This document shows positions 42,840 through 51,670 of a DNA stretch of 64,000 nt, piece after piece. The notes beneath the pieces are model-generated. The model did not search any database and had not been told where the DNA came from. It saw only the letters and a program-made list of their open reading frames with translations. The stretch lies in contig NZ_PVZV01000005.1 of NCBI RefSeq assembly GCF_002995495.1, forward strand, positions 248,001 to 312,000, in the 5' to 3' direction. Every line of letters begins with the position of its first letter. Position 1 is the stretch's first letter. Both the position numbers and the translations under genes were made by a program. This DNA is from Actinocorallia populi. Lineage in GTDB: Bacteria > Actinomycetota > Actinomycetes > Streptosporangiales > Streptosporangiaceae.

Positions 42840-42936
42840 GCCTGTTCCACCTTGTATGTCGTGCAGAGTCCGATGTATCGCGACCTGCCCTGACAGCCTC
42901 GGCTGAATCCGTCACTTGCTGTTTATTTACCGTGAC

Positions 42937-43449
42937 TCAGCCCTTGCGCGAGCGGTAGAGCATCGGGCCGAGGAACCACATCCACAACGCCATGCCGGCG
43001 AGGGCGATCGCGCTGGCGAGCGCGAGGTCCCACCGGAAGATGTAGTCGACGACCAGCAGCGTCGCGGAGGTGATGGAGACCGCGAGGGCGAGCGTGCCGA
43101 GCATGGCGTACCGGTTGGACCGGTGCACCAGCGGCTCCTTCAGGCCCTGGCGGAACAGGATGCGGTGCTGGGCCGCGGGGGCGATGAAGAAGATGGAGGC
43201 GATCGCCGCGGACACCAGCGCCACGTAGTACATGGTGCGCTGGGCGTCGGTCACCTCCTCGAAGCCGGGGGAGAACGGCACGGTGAGCAGGAAGGCGAAG
43301 AGCACCTGCACACCGGTGACGGCGACCCTCAGCCCCTGCAGCAGTTCCACGAAGTTGCGGTCGGCACGGGCGGCGGGGGACTCGCCGGGCACGCCGCTGG
43401 GGGATCCGTCCATGCCCGGGGGCTCTTCCACGCTCAAGATCTGTTTCAT
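42937..43449 (-). CDS. DUF6328 membrane protein
   Basis: A 170-residue protein with four membrane helices (about residues 43-60, 75-97, 115-135, 140-160) and the FVELLQGLRVAVTGVQVLFAFLL start typical of DUF6328, sometimes annotated as a sodium:proton antiporter without proof. An ATG at 43449 has an A/G-rich stretch very close upstream. A sigma-B-type promoter motif about 200 bp upstream and the catalase gene downstream suggest a general-stress role. Confidence 0.78.
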   Translation of the reverse strand: MKQILSVEEPPGMDGSPSGVPGESPAARADRNFVELLQGLRVAVTGVQVLFAFLLTVPFSPGFEEVTDAQRTMYYVALVSAAIASIFFIAPAAQHRILFRQGLKEPLVHRSNRYAMLGTLALAVSITSATLLVVDYIFRWDLALASAIALAGMALWMWFLGPMLYRSRKG

Positions 43450-43646
43450 CCTTCCACGTTGGTGGTGTGATGGGGGGTTCCGACGGGCTTGGACTCGGGG
43501 GAGCCCCGCTGCCGGAGGCGGATGGACGGGAGGCCATCGACGCCACCGCCTCGCCGCCCTCCGGCGGCGGCCCGTGCCTGGGGGCAGCGGCCCGCCAGGG
43601 GGGCCGCCGTCGGCAATAGCACAGTCCGTCTCCACATGGGTCCCTT

Positions 43647-43670
43647 TTACCCATGATCATTCAAAAAAAC
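43647..43670 (-). promoter_or_regulatory. Candidate sigma-B/F-type promoter
   Basis: On the minus strand GTTT is followed after 14 bases by GGGTAA, close to the actinobacterial sigma-B/F pattern, upstream of the DUF6328-catalase-Rho_N group. The region 43450-43646 between it and the DUF6328 start has no supported gene. Confidence 0.5.
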
Positions 43671-43705
43671 GCGGATACCCGTGGGCCCGCGGAGTGAGCT
43701 GGGAC

Positions 43706-45076
43706 TCAGGCGGCCGGGTGCAGCGCGGTGCGCAGGTACTCCCGCCACTCCCGGACGGCGGGGGAGTCGCCGTGCGGTGCGAGCTCCGCGGCGAAGGACC
43801 TGAGCAGGGCGCGGGCCCGGCGGGAGGTGAGGCCGTTGGCCATGGGGACGGCACGGCGGGCGACCGCCACCGCCTCGTCGATCTCGCCGAGCCGGGCCAG
43901 CGCCTGCGCCTGGTGCACCACGTTGAACTGGACGGAGCGGGGGTAGGCGGCGCCGAACCCGGCCAGCGCCTCCCGGGCGCAGGCGGCGGCGCGCCGGGCG
44001 TCGCCGATCATGCGCCAGGCGCAGCCCGCCTCCGCGGCGATCTCGGCGGGCCCGAGGTCGCTGATCCAGTCGGGTTCCTCGTCGCCCGGCGACGCCTGCG
44101 CGAAGGCGGTCTCCACCTCGCCCAGCAGCCGCCGGACCCGGCGGGCGGTGTGCTCGTCGGGCGTGCCGGCGAGCTCGACCCGCAGCGCGGTGGCGCGTGC
44201 CTCGCGCAGCGCCAGCGCGGCGCGCACCCGGGGCGGCGCGGCGGCCGTCCGGCCCGCCCCGCGGGCGGCCCTGGCCAGCCGGACGGCCCAGACGGGCAGG
44301 CCCAGGTCGATGGCCTGCTGGGACATGACCGTCAGCACCCAGGCGGAGGTCATCGGGTCGCCCGCGGCCTTGGCCAGCCGCAGCGCCTGCCCGTAGTGCC
44401 GCTGGGCCAGGCCGTCCAGCCGCAGGTCGTAGGCCTCCCAGCCGGCCAGTCCCGTCATCGCGGCGGCGGCGGCCAGCAGGGCCGCGCCGATCCGGTCGGG
44501 ATAGGTCCCGGCGAGCAGCGGGGCGACCCTGGTGTGCAGGTGGTCCACGACGGCGGGGCGGACCAGGCCGCCGCCGTGGCGGCGGTCCATCGCGGCGAAC
44601 GCCCGGGTGGCCTCCTGGACGCGCCGCACGTCCGGCATGCCGACCCTGCGGCGCCGCCCGGTGTGCTCGCGCGACTCGGGGTCGGCGTCCAGGCCCCAGC
44701 CGAGCAGGAGCTCGGGCCAGGTCTCGGGGGAGAAGGGCAGGGCCCGCAGCGCGTCGCGCCGCCCGACGTCCGCGTCGGAGGCCCACAGTTCGAGGGCGTC
44801 GCGCACGGTGTCCCCGACGCGGCCGCTCCGGCCGCCCTCCGGGGCCGGCGCGGGCCGCGCGCCGAACCAGCGGGAGACCTCCTGGACCGTGGTGCCGAAG
44901 ACCTCGGCGAGCCGGGCGCGGTGGGCGGGGCGCACGTCCTGCACCCCGCGCTCCCAGCGCGACCAGGTGGAGACCGACACCCGCATCGCCTCCGCCGCCT
45001 GCTCCTGCCCCCAGCCGAGCCGGTCCCGGGCGTCCTTCAGCTCGGTCCGGTGGTTGTGGTCCTGCTCGACGTCCAC
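43706..45076 (-). CDS. XRE-family regulator with helical repeat domain
   Basis: A 456-residue protein. The N-terminal helix-turn-helix (LKDARDRLGWGQEQAAEAMRVSV..., about residues 12-60) is XRE-like. The long C-terminal part (about 100-450) is alpha-helical with Ala/Leu-rich repeats (AAEAGCAWRMIGDARRAAAC, QALARLGEIDEAVAVARRAV) of the TPR kind. Such proteins are numerous in actinomycetes and often control development or antibiotic genes. GTG start. Divergent from the conservon, so it may control it. Confidence 0.85.
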   Translation of the reverse strand: MDVEQDHNHRTELKDARDRLGWGQEQAAEAMRVSVSTWSRWERGVQDVRPAHRARLAEVFGTTVQEVSRWFGARPAPAPEGGRSGRVGDTVRDALELWASDADVGRRDALRALPFSPETWPELLLGWGLDADPESREHTGRRRRVGMPDVRRVQEATRAFAAMDRRHGGGLVRPAVVDHLHTRVAPLLAGTYPDRIGAALLAAAAAMTGLAGWEAYDLRLDGLAQRHYGQALRLAKAAGDPMTSAWVLTVMSQQAIDLGLPVWAVRLARAARGAGRTAAAPPRVRAALALREARATALRVELAGTPDEHTARRVRRLLGEVETAFAQASPGDEEPDWISDLGPAEIAAEAGCAWRMIGDARRAAACAREALAGFGAAYPRSVQFNVVHQAQALARLGEIDEAVAVARRAVPMANGLTSRRARALLRSFAAELAPHGDSPAVREWREYLRTALHPAA

Positions 45077-45152
45077 GGTCAGCCTCGGTCTCGGAGCCTC
45101 TTTCCTAGCTGATTGTGGTGGTTTCTTACGGGCGGTTCATTGTGTTTGGTAA

Positions 45153-45224
45153 TAAACGCCCAGTAAACGCCCGGTCGGTGAAACGCCGGGTGCAACGCTC
45201 TTCCCCCGCCGCCGGACGGTCCGG
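45153..45224. promoter_or_regulatory. Iteron-like repeats and dyad between XRE regulator and conservon
   Basis: TAAACGCCC occurs exactly at 45153-45161 and 45164-45172, with a variant GAAACGCCG at 45180-45188; the first two are 11 bp apart, one helical turn. CCGGAC-G-GTCCGG (45212-45224) is a palindrome nearer the conservon start. These are the candidate control sites for the divergent genes. Confidence 0.55.
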
Positions 45225-45267
45225 TCTCCTAAGGCGCTGTGATCAAGCGTCCTGGAGGTGAACGCCG

Positions 45268-46206
45268 GTGACCCGGTGGAGACGGCGGCGGGAACCGGCT
45301 CCCCCGGCGGCGGTCCCCGCCGCACCGGCCGCACCGCCGCCCTGGCCCCCGCAGGTGGCCTCGGCGCTGACGCTGCGCCTGCTCGGCCTCACCGAGCAGC
45401 AGCGGGAGGTCCTCGACACCCTGCAGCGGGCCGAGGACGACCCGCGCACCCTCGAACTGCTCTACCGGCTCGACCACGGCAACGCCCAGGTGCGGCGCCT
45501 GTCGCGGGGGCTGCAGATCCTCGCCGGGGAGCCCGCCGGGTACGGCGGGGGGCATCCCGCGACGGTGTTCGACGTGGTCGGCATGGCCACCGCCATGGTC
45601 GGCCAGTACCAGCGCGTCCGCGTCGCCGAGCTCGTCGAGGGGGTCGCCCCGCCGCACTTCGCCGAGGACCTGGGCCTCCTGCTCGCCGAGCTGCTCGACA
45701 ACGGCACCCGCTACGGCGACCGGGCCACCGTCGGCGCCCACCGGATGGAGAGCGGAACCGTCGTGTTCCACGTGCGGGACGGCGGAGCCGGCTGCTCCCC
45801 GGACTGGATGGCCCGGGTCAACGCCTGGCTGGCCGGAACGATCCAGCCGGTGACCGTGCAGACCGGGCGGCACAGCGGCCTGACGGTCGTGCACCACCTG
45901 GCCCGCAGGCACGGGCTGCAGGTCAACCTCGCCGCGTCCCCGCCGGGGGAGGACGGGAGCGGCACGCTCGTGACCGTCTACGTCCCCGCGCGGCTCCTGC
46001 CCGGACCCCGGCCGGAACCGGAGGTCCCGGAGCCGCCGCACCCGGCGGAGGCGGAGGCGGCCGACCTGCCGCGGCGGGTCCCCGGCAGCGCCTACACCGG
46101 AGGCGAGGACCCGGCGCCGCCCGTCCAGCCCGTCCAGCCCCCGGGCGGAGGCACGCTGGCCGACCTGGCCGCCGCCTTCTCCCCCGATCCCGAGCACCAG
46201 GAGTGA
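45268..46206 (+). CDS. Conservon sensor kinase-like protein CvnA (short form)
   Basis: A 312-residue cytoplasmic protein. The CvnA-type dimerisation helix LYRLDHGNAQVRRLSRGLQI (about residues 70-90) is followed by a HATPase_c domain with the N-box LLLAELLDNGTRYGDR (about 135-150) and the G-box SGLTVVHHLARRHGL. Usual CvnA proteins also have membrane helices and an outer nitrate/nitrite-sensing domain; here the N-terminus is only a Pro/Ala-rich stretch, so the signal must be internal. The tail (about 245-312) is Pro-rich. First gene of the conservon. Confidence 0.87.
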   Translation: MTRWRRRREPAPPAAVPAAPAAPPPWPPQVASALTLRLLGLTEQQREVLDTLQRAEDDPRTLELLYRLDHGNAQVRRLSRGLQILAGEPAGYGGGHPATVFDVVGMATAMVGQYQRVRVAELVEGVAPPHFAEDLGLLLAELLDNGTRYGDRATVGAHRMESGTVVFHVRDGGAGCSPDWMARVNAWLAGTIQPVTVQTGRHSGLTVVHHLARRHGLQVNLAASPPGEDGSGTLVTVYVPARLLPGPRPEPEVPEPPHPAEAEAADLPRRVPGSAYTGGEDPAPPVQPVQPPGGGTLADLAAAFSPDPEHQE

Positions 46207-46634
46207 CCGTGACCGCACCGCCCCGACCGACCGGCGGCGACCTGCGCTACCTGCTCAACGACTTCGCCCGCACCCCCGGGGTCCGGCACGTGGTGCTGCT
46301 GTCCATGGACGGGCTGGCGATGACGTGGTCCGACGGGCTCGGCCGCGACACCGCCGAGCGGCTCGCCGCCCTGACCTGCTCGGCCCTGGGCACCGGGCGG
46401 GCGCTGGCCAAGGAGATCGGCGAGACCGACCGGCGCGGCGGGCAGATGATCTGCCAGTTCCCCTCCGGCGGCCACTACGTGGTCGGCGCGGTCGGCACGA
46501 CCGCCGGCGTCGGCGTCGCGGTCGAGCCGGGCGCGAACCTGCCGGCGGTCGTGGGCGAGCTGCAGCGGCTCATCGGCGGCGTCGGCCCCCGGCTGGCGCC
46601 CCAGCCCCTGTACCACCAGGGCGGCCCGGCATGA
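46203..46634 (+). CDS. Conservon roadblock protein CvnB
   Basis: A 143-residue roadblock/LC7 protein. LLNDFARTPGVRHVVLLSMDG (about residues 14-34) is the family strand-helix, followed by AERLAALTCSALGTGRAL and VAVEPGANLPAVVGEL. It acts with the GTPase CvnD as regulator or guanine-nucleotide factor at the membrane. GTG overlaps the CvnA stop (GTGA). Confidence 0.93.
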   Translation: MTVTAPPRPTGGDLRYLLNDFARTPGVRHVVLLSMDGLAMTWSDGLGRDTAERLAALTCSALGTGRALAKEIGETDRRGGQMICQFPSGGHYVVGAVGTTAGVGVAVEPGANLPAVVGELQRLIGGVGPRLAPQPLYHQGGPA

Positions 46635-46975
46635 GTCCGCCGCCCCGCCACCCGTGGGCCCGCGGCTTCGTGCTCGTCGGCGGGCGGACCACCACCCGGT
46701 GGCGCATGCTGGTGCACACCCTGGTCAGCAGCACCGGAGAGCACCCGCCCGCCGCCGCGGGGCCGCATCCCGAGGCGCGCGCCCTGTACCTGCGGGTCCT
46801 GGCCGGGCCACAGTCGGTGGCGGAGCTGTCCGCCTCCTGCGGGGTGCCGCTGGGCGTCACCCGGGTGCTGCTGGGCGACCTGGCGGGGCGCGGCCTGGTC
46901 ACCCTGCACGCCGACACCGACCCCTTCAGCCCGCACATCCTGGAAAGGCTGCTCGATGGCCTTCGCGCACTCTGA
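46631..46975 (+). CDS. Conservon protein CvnC (DUF742)
   Basis: A 114-residue DUF742 protein. It has FVLVGGRTTTRWRMLVHTLV near the N-terminus, and the winged-helix SVAELSASCGVPLGVTRVLL (about residues 69-88) with the LGDLAGRGLVTLH end. It is a member of the GTPase complex. ATG overlaps the CvnB stop (ATGA). Confidence 0.93.
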   Translation: MSPPPRHPWARGFVLVGGRTTTRWRMLVHTLVSSTGEHPPAAAGPHPEARALYLRVLAGPQSVAELSASCGVPLGVTRVLLGDLAGRGLVTLHADTDPFSPHILERLLDGLRAL

Positions 46976-47546
46976 CCGGCCGGCGGACACCGCCAAGATC
47001 GTCGTCGCCGGCGGGTTCGGAGTCGGCAAGACCACCTTCGTGGGATCGGTCAGCGAGATCGAACCCGTCGACACCGACGCGTGGATGACCGCCGAGTCCC
47101 GCGGCGTCGACCGGGAGCGGCCGGGCAAGGTCCGCACCACCGTCGCGATGGACTTCGGCCGCATCTCCCTGCCGACCGGGCTGGTGCTGTACCTCTTCGG
47201 CACGCCCGGCCAGCCGCGCTTCTGGCACATGTGGGACGACATCGCGCGGGGCGCCAGCGCCGCGCTCGTCCTGGTCGACACCCGCGACCTGGAGTCGTCC
47301 TTCGCCGCCGTCGACTACTTCGAGCAGAACCGGCGGCTGCCGTTCGTCGTCCTGGTCAACCTCTTCGACGGGGTGGCCACCCACGCGCTGGACAAGGTGC
47401 GGGACGCGCTGCAGATCTCCCCCCACGTGCCGCTGATGGCCGCGGACGTGCGGGACCGCAGGCAGACGCTCAGCGCCCTGGTGGCCTCCGTGCAGCACAC
47501 GATCCGCACCACGCGACCCGCCGCGGCACGCGCGGCGGACCTCTGA
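46956..47546 (+). CDS. Conservon small GTPase CvnD
   Basis: A 196-residue Ras-like/MglA-type GTPase. P-loop GGFGVGKTTFVG (about residues 19-30), switch II FGTPGQPRFW, and the G4 variant VLVNLFDG in place of NKxD. It switches between GTP and GDP forms with CvnA-C. It starts 20 bp inside the end of CvnC. Confidence 0.95.
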   Translation: MAFAHSDRPADTAKIVVAGGFGVGKTTFVGSVSEIEPVDTDAWMTAESRGVDRERPGKVRTTVAMDFGRISLPTGLVLYLFGTPGQPRFWHMWDDIARGASAALVLVDTRDLESSFAAVDYFEQNRRLPFVVLVNLFDGVATHALDKVRDALQISPHVPLMAADVRDRRQTLSALVASVQHTIRTTRPAAARAADL

Positions 47547-47562
47547 CCCACCGGGAGCACGG

Positions 47563-48795
47563 ATGCGCAGAATCCTCATCGTCGGCGCGGGGCAGGCCGG
47601 GCTGCAGCTCGCCCTCACCCTGCTCGGGCACGGCGGTTACGACGTCACCGTCATGACCGCGCAGACGCCCGAGGAGATCCTCAACGGGCGGATCAGCTCC
47701 ACCCAGTGCATGTTCTACCCCGCCCTGCAGATCGAGCGGGATGCAGGCCTGAACCACTGGGAGGAGCCCGCCCCCTGGATCGAGGGGCAGCGGGTGACGC
47801 TGGCCGGGCCGGGCGGCCACAAGCTGCTGGAGACCTACGGGATCTGGGACGCCCCCGCCCAGTCGGTGGACCAGCGGGTCAAGATGGCCGGCTGGCTGGA
47901 GCGGGTGGAGAAGGCCGGCGGGCGGGTCGTCCTGCACCCGGTCGTCACCTCCGACCTGGAGTCCCTCAGCCGCATGTACGACCTGACGCTGATCGCGGCG
48001 GGCAAGGGCGCGCTGGTCGAGCTGTTCGACCGCGACGCGTCCCGCTCGCCCTACGACGCCCCGCAGCGCAACCTCGCCGCGATCTACGTGCACGGGGTGA
48101 GGCCCTACCCGCCGCGCCCGGTGCCGCACGTGCGGATCAACGCGGTCCCCGGCGTGGGGGAGACGTTCCTGATGCCCGCGCTGACCAGGAGCGGGGTGTG
48201 CGACGCGGTGCTGGTCGAGGCGGTGCCGGGCGGGCCGTTCGACGTCTTCGGCGACCGGCGGATCACCCCCGACGAGCACCTGCGCCGGCTCCGCGCCCTC
48301 TACGCCGAGTGGGCGCCCTGGGAGCACGAGCTGTACACCGAGGCCCGCCCGACCGACGAGTTCTCCACCCTCTACGGGGGCTACGCGCCGGTCGTGCGGC
48401 ACCCCGTGGGCAGGGTCGGCGACGGGCACGTCCTGGGCATGGGCGACGTCGTGGTCCTCAACGACCCCGGCTGCGGGCAGGGCGCCAACAACGCGGCGCA
48501 CTGCGCGTCGATCTACCACCGGGCGATCGTGGAGCACGGCGACCGGCCCTTCACGCCCGAGTGGATGCACCGGACGTTCGAGCGGTACTGGGACTACGCC
48601 CAGTGGCCGACGGCGCTGACCAACACCATGATCGGCCCGCTGCCCGAGCACGTCCAGCAGATCCTGGGCACGGCGGCGGTGGACGACGAGACGGCGCGGC
48701 GGTTCGCGGGCGGCTACGCGGTGCCGCCGTCGATGGCCGACTGGTTCTTCGACGCGGGGAAGGCCGGCGCGTACCTGGCGACCCGGATGGGGTGA
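47563..48795 (+). CDS. Styrene/indole monooxygenase-like FAD protein
   Basis: A 410-residue flavoprotein of the StyA family. It begins with the FAD loop RRILIVGAGQAGLQLALTLL and has SSTQCMFYPALQIERDA and GHVLGMGDVVVLNDPGCGQGANNA, the GD motif of group E monooxygenases. It would oxygenate an aromatic or alkene substrate with FADH2 from a separate reductase, which is not adjacent. It follows CvnD by 16 bp, so it is in the conservon operon, where a cytochrome P450 is often found instead. The StyB reductase may be the FMN reductase at 14479 or another gene (inference). Confidence 0.88.
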   Translation: MRRILIVGAGQAGLQLALTLLGHGGYDVTVMTAQTPEEILNGRISSTQCMFYPALQIERDAGLNHWEEPAPWIEGQRVTLAGPGGHKLLETYGIWDAPAQSVDQRVKMAGWLERVEKAGGRVVLHPVVTSDLESLSRMYDLTLIAAGKGALVELFDRDASRSPYDAPQRNLAAIYVHGVRPYPPRPVPHVRINAVPGVGETFLMPALTRSGVCDAVLVEAVPGGPFDVFGDRRITPDEHLRRLRALYAEWAPWEHELYTEARPTDEFSTLYGGYAPVVRHPVGRVGDGHVLGMGDVVVLNDPGCGQGANNAAHCASIYHRAIVEHGDRPFTPEWMHRTFERYWDYAQWPTALTNTMIGPLPEHVQQILGTAAVDDETARRFAGGYAVPPSMADWFFDAGKAGAYLATRMG

Positions 48796-48806
48796 CCGGC
48801 GTCTCA

Positions 48807-48843
48807 CCGGGCGCGCCCCGCTCGTCCGGCGGGGTGCGCCCGG
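48807..48843 (+). terminator. Terminator of the conservon operon
   Basis: A 14-bp stem (CCGGGCGCGCCCCG against CGGGGTGCGCCCGG, one G-T pair) with a 9-base loop, 11 bp after the monooxygenase stop. It is followed by a short A/T stretch (ACTTGTAAAAT). Confidence 0.75.
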
Positions 48844-48907
48844 CACTTGTAAAATGGGCTGATCCGCTGGTCACGGCGGTTCCCGGCACCCTTTCAGGAA
48901 GCGGTCC

Positions 48908-49903
48908 ATGCCCACGCTCTCGGTTACCAAGACCCACGGTTCGCGCAACGAGATCTTCGTGATCGACGGCGCGCCGGACGCCCTGCTGCCCGCCGGGGAC
49001 GTGGCCCGCGCCGTCGAACGGCTGTGCGACCGGGAGCTCGGGCTCGGCGGCGACGGCGCCTACTTCGTCGAGGACGGGGGGGACGGGACGGCCCAGGCCT
49101 GGTTCTTCAACCCCGACGGCTCGCCGTCCCTGCTGTGCGGCAACGGCATGCGCGCCGTGGGGCGGCTGCTGCTGGACCGGCACGGCGCCGACGGGGTCCT
49201 GGTGCGCACCGGGCCCTACGCCTTCGCCGTCCGGCACGTCGAGCCGACCCCGCACGGGGTGCGCCAGGTGTCGGTGGAGCTGCCGCCGGTGGACTTCGCC
49301 CCGGCCGAGCCGATCGTGGCCGGTGTCGCGTACCCGTTCGTGGACCGGGAGCTGCCCGCCTACCACCCGTCCCGGACGGTGACGGCCGTCGCGGTCCCCA
49401 ACTCCCACCTGATCACCGTCGTCGACGCCTACGACGAGAACGAGCTGGTCGCCACCGGGCGGCGCGTGGCGGCGGACACCGCGGCGTTCCCGATCGGGGC
49501 GAACGCCAGCTTCGTCCTGCCGCTGGCGGAGGAGGAGGTGTTCGTGCACACCTTCGAGCGCGGCGCCGGCCTCACCCCGTCCTGCGGCTCGGGGATCGCC
49601 GCCTCACGCTCGGCCCTGTCCCGGCTGGGCCTGGTCGAGCCGGACCGGCCGGTGCTGGTCCGCAACCCCGGGGGCCCCGCGCGCAGCCGGCTGCAGGAGC
49701 GCGACGGCCGCTGGCAGCCGCTGCTCGAGGGCAACGCCACCATCGTCTACCGCACCGAGCTGGAGCCGTCGGCGCTGCTGGGCGAGGGCGCGCTGAAGTG
49801 GGAGGAGGAGAGCGACCCGGCGGAGGCCGCGGCGTTCTCCGCCCTGTATGAGGAGAATGCCGAGATTCTGCGCTCTCGAGGAGTCCATCCTTCTTCGTTG
49901 TGA
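48908..49903 (+). CDS. Diaminopimelate-epimerase-like protein
   Basis: A 331-residue protein with the DapF fold in two halves. The two catalytic cysteines are in LLCGNGMRAVGR (about residues 76-87) and TPSCGSGIAASR (about 224-235). KTHGSRNEIFVID and FERGAG are also conserved. DapF makes meso-DAP for the cell wall; the local context has no lysine-pathway genes, and ERGAGLTPS differs from the usual ERGVGETLA, so this may be a paralogue acting on another amino acid. Confidence in the family is high, in the substrate low. Confidence 0.85.
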   Translation: MPTLSVTKTHGSRNEIFVIDGAPDALLPAGDVARAVERLCDRELGLGGDGAYFVEDGGDGTAQAWFFNPDGSPSLLCGNGMRAVGRLLLDRHGADGVLVRTGPYAFAVRHVEPTPHGVRQVSVELPPVDFAPAEPIVAGVAYPFVDRELPAYHPSRTVTAVAVPNSHLITVVDAYDENELVATGRRVAADTAAFPIGANASFVLPLAEEEVFVHTFERGAGLTPSCGSGIAASRSALSRLGLVEPDRPVLVRNPGGPARSRLQERDGRWQPLLEGNATIVYRTELEPSALLGEGALKWEEESDPAEAAAFSALYEENAEILRSRGVHPSSL

Positions 49904-49980
49904 TCGGCGAAGGGCTTGGCAGCCCCTCCGGCAGCGGTGATGATCGGGGTCCGTGATCCGGCGCCGAACGGAGTGACCTC

Positions 49981-51267
49981 ATGACCGCTTCCTATCTGCA
50001 GGGAGACTTCGCACCCGTCCCCGACGAGATCGAGACGGGGGAGCTGGCCGTCGAGGGCGTGCTCCCCGCGGAGCTGGAGGGGCGCTACCTCCGCAACGGG
50101 CCCAACCCGCCGCCCGGCCGGGACCCGGGGAACTGGTTCATGGGCGACGGGATGCTCCACGGGATACGGCTGCGCGACGGGCGGGCGCAGTGGTACCGCA
50201 ACCGGTGGGTGCGCACCGGACGGCTCGCGGGGAGGCCGTTCATCGGCCGGTCGGGGATCGACCTGTCGGCCGTCGCGGCGAACACCAATGTCGTCCGCCA
50301 CGCGGGGAGGATCCTCGCGCTGGTCGAGAGCGGGTTCCCGTACGAGGTGGATCGTGAACTGGGGACGGTGGGGCCCTGCGATTTCGGCGGCAGGCTCACC
50401 ACGGCGATGACCGCGCACCCCAAGGAGGACCCGCTCACCGGGGAGCTGCACTCCTTCGGCTACGGTTTCACCCCGCCTTACCTCACCTACCACCGGATGG
50501 ACGCGTCCGGCGAGCTGGTGGAGAGCCGGGAGATCCGGGTGCCGGGGCCCACGATGATGCACGACTTCGCCATCACCGAGAACCACGTCGTCTGGCTGGA
50601 CCTGCCGGTGGTGTTCGACCTGGAGATGATCCGCAGCGGCCTTCCGTACCGCTGGGACGACGCGTACGGGGCGCGCATCGGTCTCATGTCGCGCCGCGGC
50701 GACGGCGCCGTCCGCTGGTTCGACATCGATCCCTGCTACGTCTTCCACGTCGGCAACGCGTGGGAAGACGCCTCCGGGCGGGTCGTCGTCGACGCAGTCC
50801 ACTACCCGCGCGACGTCTTCGTGAAAGTGCTGGAGGGCATCGGCGGGGCTTCCGACCCCGCGGCGCAGGCGGGCGGCTCGGGCCTGCACCGCTGGACGCT
50901 CGATCCCGTCGCCGGTACGGCGAAGGAGGGGCTCCTGGACGACTGCCCCGTGGAGTTCCCCACCATCGACGACCGCCGTACGGGGCTGCCCTACACCCGC
51001 CTCTACACGGTGAACCGCGGGGAGATCGTCAAGTACGACACCGCCACGGGCTCCGCGACCGTCCACCGGACGCAGGGCATGCCCGGTGAGGCCGTCTTCG
51101 TCCCGCGGAGTCCCGACGGGGCCGAGGACGACGGCTGGCTGCTCTCGCTGATCGGCTCCCGCGCCGAACTGCGCGTCCTCGACGCCCGGGATCTCTCGCA
51201 CGTCGCGTCCGTCCGGCTGCCCCGCCGGGTTCCGGAAGGCTTCCACGGCGCCTGGATCGGCGACTGA
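49981..51267 (+). CDS. Carotenoid cleavage oxygenase (RPE65 family)
   Basis: A 428-residue non-haem iron dioxygenase that cleaves carotenoid double bonds. The four iron-binding histidines are visible in TAHPKEDP (about residue 140), MMHDFAIT (about 195), YVFHVGNAWE (about 255) and GFHGAWIG near the C-terminus (about 422). The start, LEGRYLRNGPNPPPGRDP, is the family's N-terminal element. The substrate is unknown; no carotenoid-synthesis genes are close. Convergent with a small membrane protein gene. Confidence 0.93.
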   Translation: MTASYLQGDFAPVPDEIETGELAVEGVLPAELEGRYLRNGPNPPPGRDPGNWFMGDGMLHGIRLRDGRAQWYRNRWVRTGRLAGRPFIGRSGIDLSAVAANTNVVRHAGRILALVESGFPYEVDRELGTVGPCDFGGRLTTAMTAHPKEDPLTGELHSFGYGFTPPYLTYHRMDASGELVESREIRVPGPTMMHDFAITENHVVWLDLPVVFDLEMIRSGLPYRWDDAYGARIGLMSRRGDGAVRWFDIDPCYVFHVGNAWEDASGRVVVDAVHYPRDVFVKVLEGIGGASDPAAQAGGSGLHRWTLDPVAGTAKEGLLDDCPVEFPTIDDRRTGLPYTRLYTVNRGEIVKYDTATGSATVHRTQGMPGEAVFVPRSPDGAEDDGWLLSLIGSRAELRVLDARDLSHVASVRLPRRVPEGFHGAWIGD

Positions 51268-51271
51268 CGGA

Positions 51272-51532
51272 TCAGAACTCCTTCGGTGCCCGGTCCGAAG
51301 GCACCAGAATCCGCATCCTCTCCGTCTGCTCACCCCGTGACGTCTCCTGCGGCGGCGAGGAGTCCGCGGGGCGCACCCCCGACGGCAACGCGTCACCCGG
51401 GGGCGACCCCAGCGCCCACCCGGTCATCGCCACCGCCCCCGTCACCGCGATGGCGGCCAGCATCACGCGCCACCGCCCCCGAAGATCCCTTCGCACCGGC
51501 TCCTGGTCTTCGCCGGTCTCCGAACTGCTCAT
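51272..51532 (-). CDS. Small membrane-anchored protein
   Basis: An 86-residue protein with an acidic start, Arg-rich stretch (RRDLRGRWR), one helix (MLAAIAVTGAVAMTGWALG, about residues 24-42) and a Pro/Ser-rich outer tail. ATG with GGGGG upstream. No family recognised. Convergent with the carotenoid oxygenase gene with a 4-bp gap. Confidence 0.6.
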   Translation of the reverse strand: MSSSETGEDQEPVRRDLRGRWRVMLAAIAVTGAVAMTGWALGSPPGDALPSGVRPADSSPPQETSRGEQTERMRILVPSDRAPKEF

Positions 51533-51670
51533 ACGGCCCCCGATTACCTGCAAGTCACGATGGCCTTATTCCCGGAAAACCGTCCTATATCACCAGGCAT
51601 CGTGCGGCAGTGTCCGGACGAGGCGGCACGGCGGCCGGAAAGTGCGCCTTCTGGCGCGTTCCAAGGAGGG

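Noticed and set aside
45268-51267. Secondary-metabolite cluster of flavoprotein, epimerase and carotenoid oxygenase
   Set aside because: A terminator separates the conservon from the epimerase, and no core biosynthetic enzyme is present.
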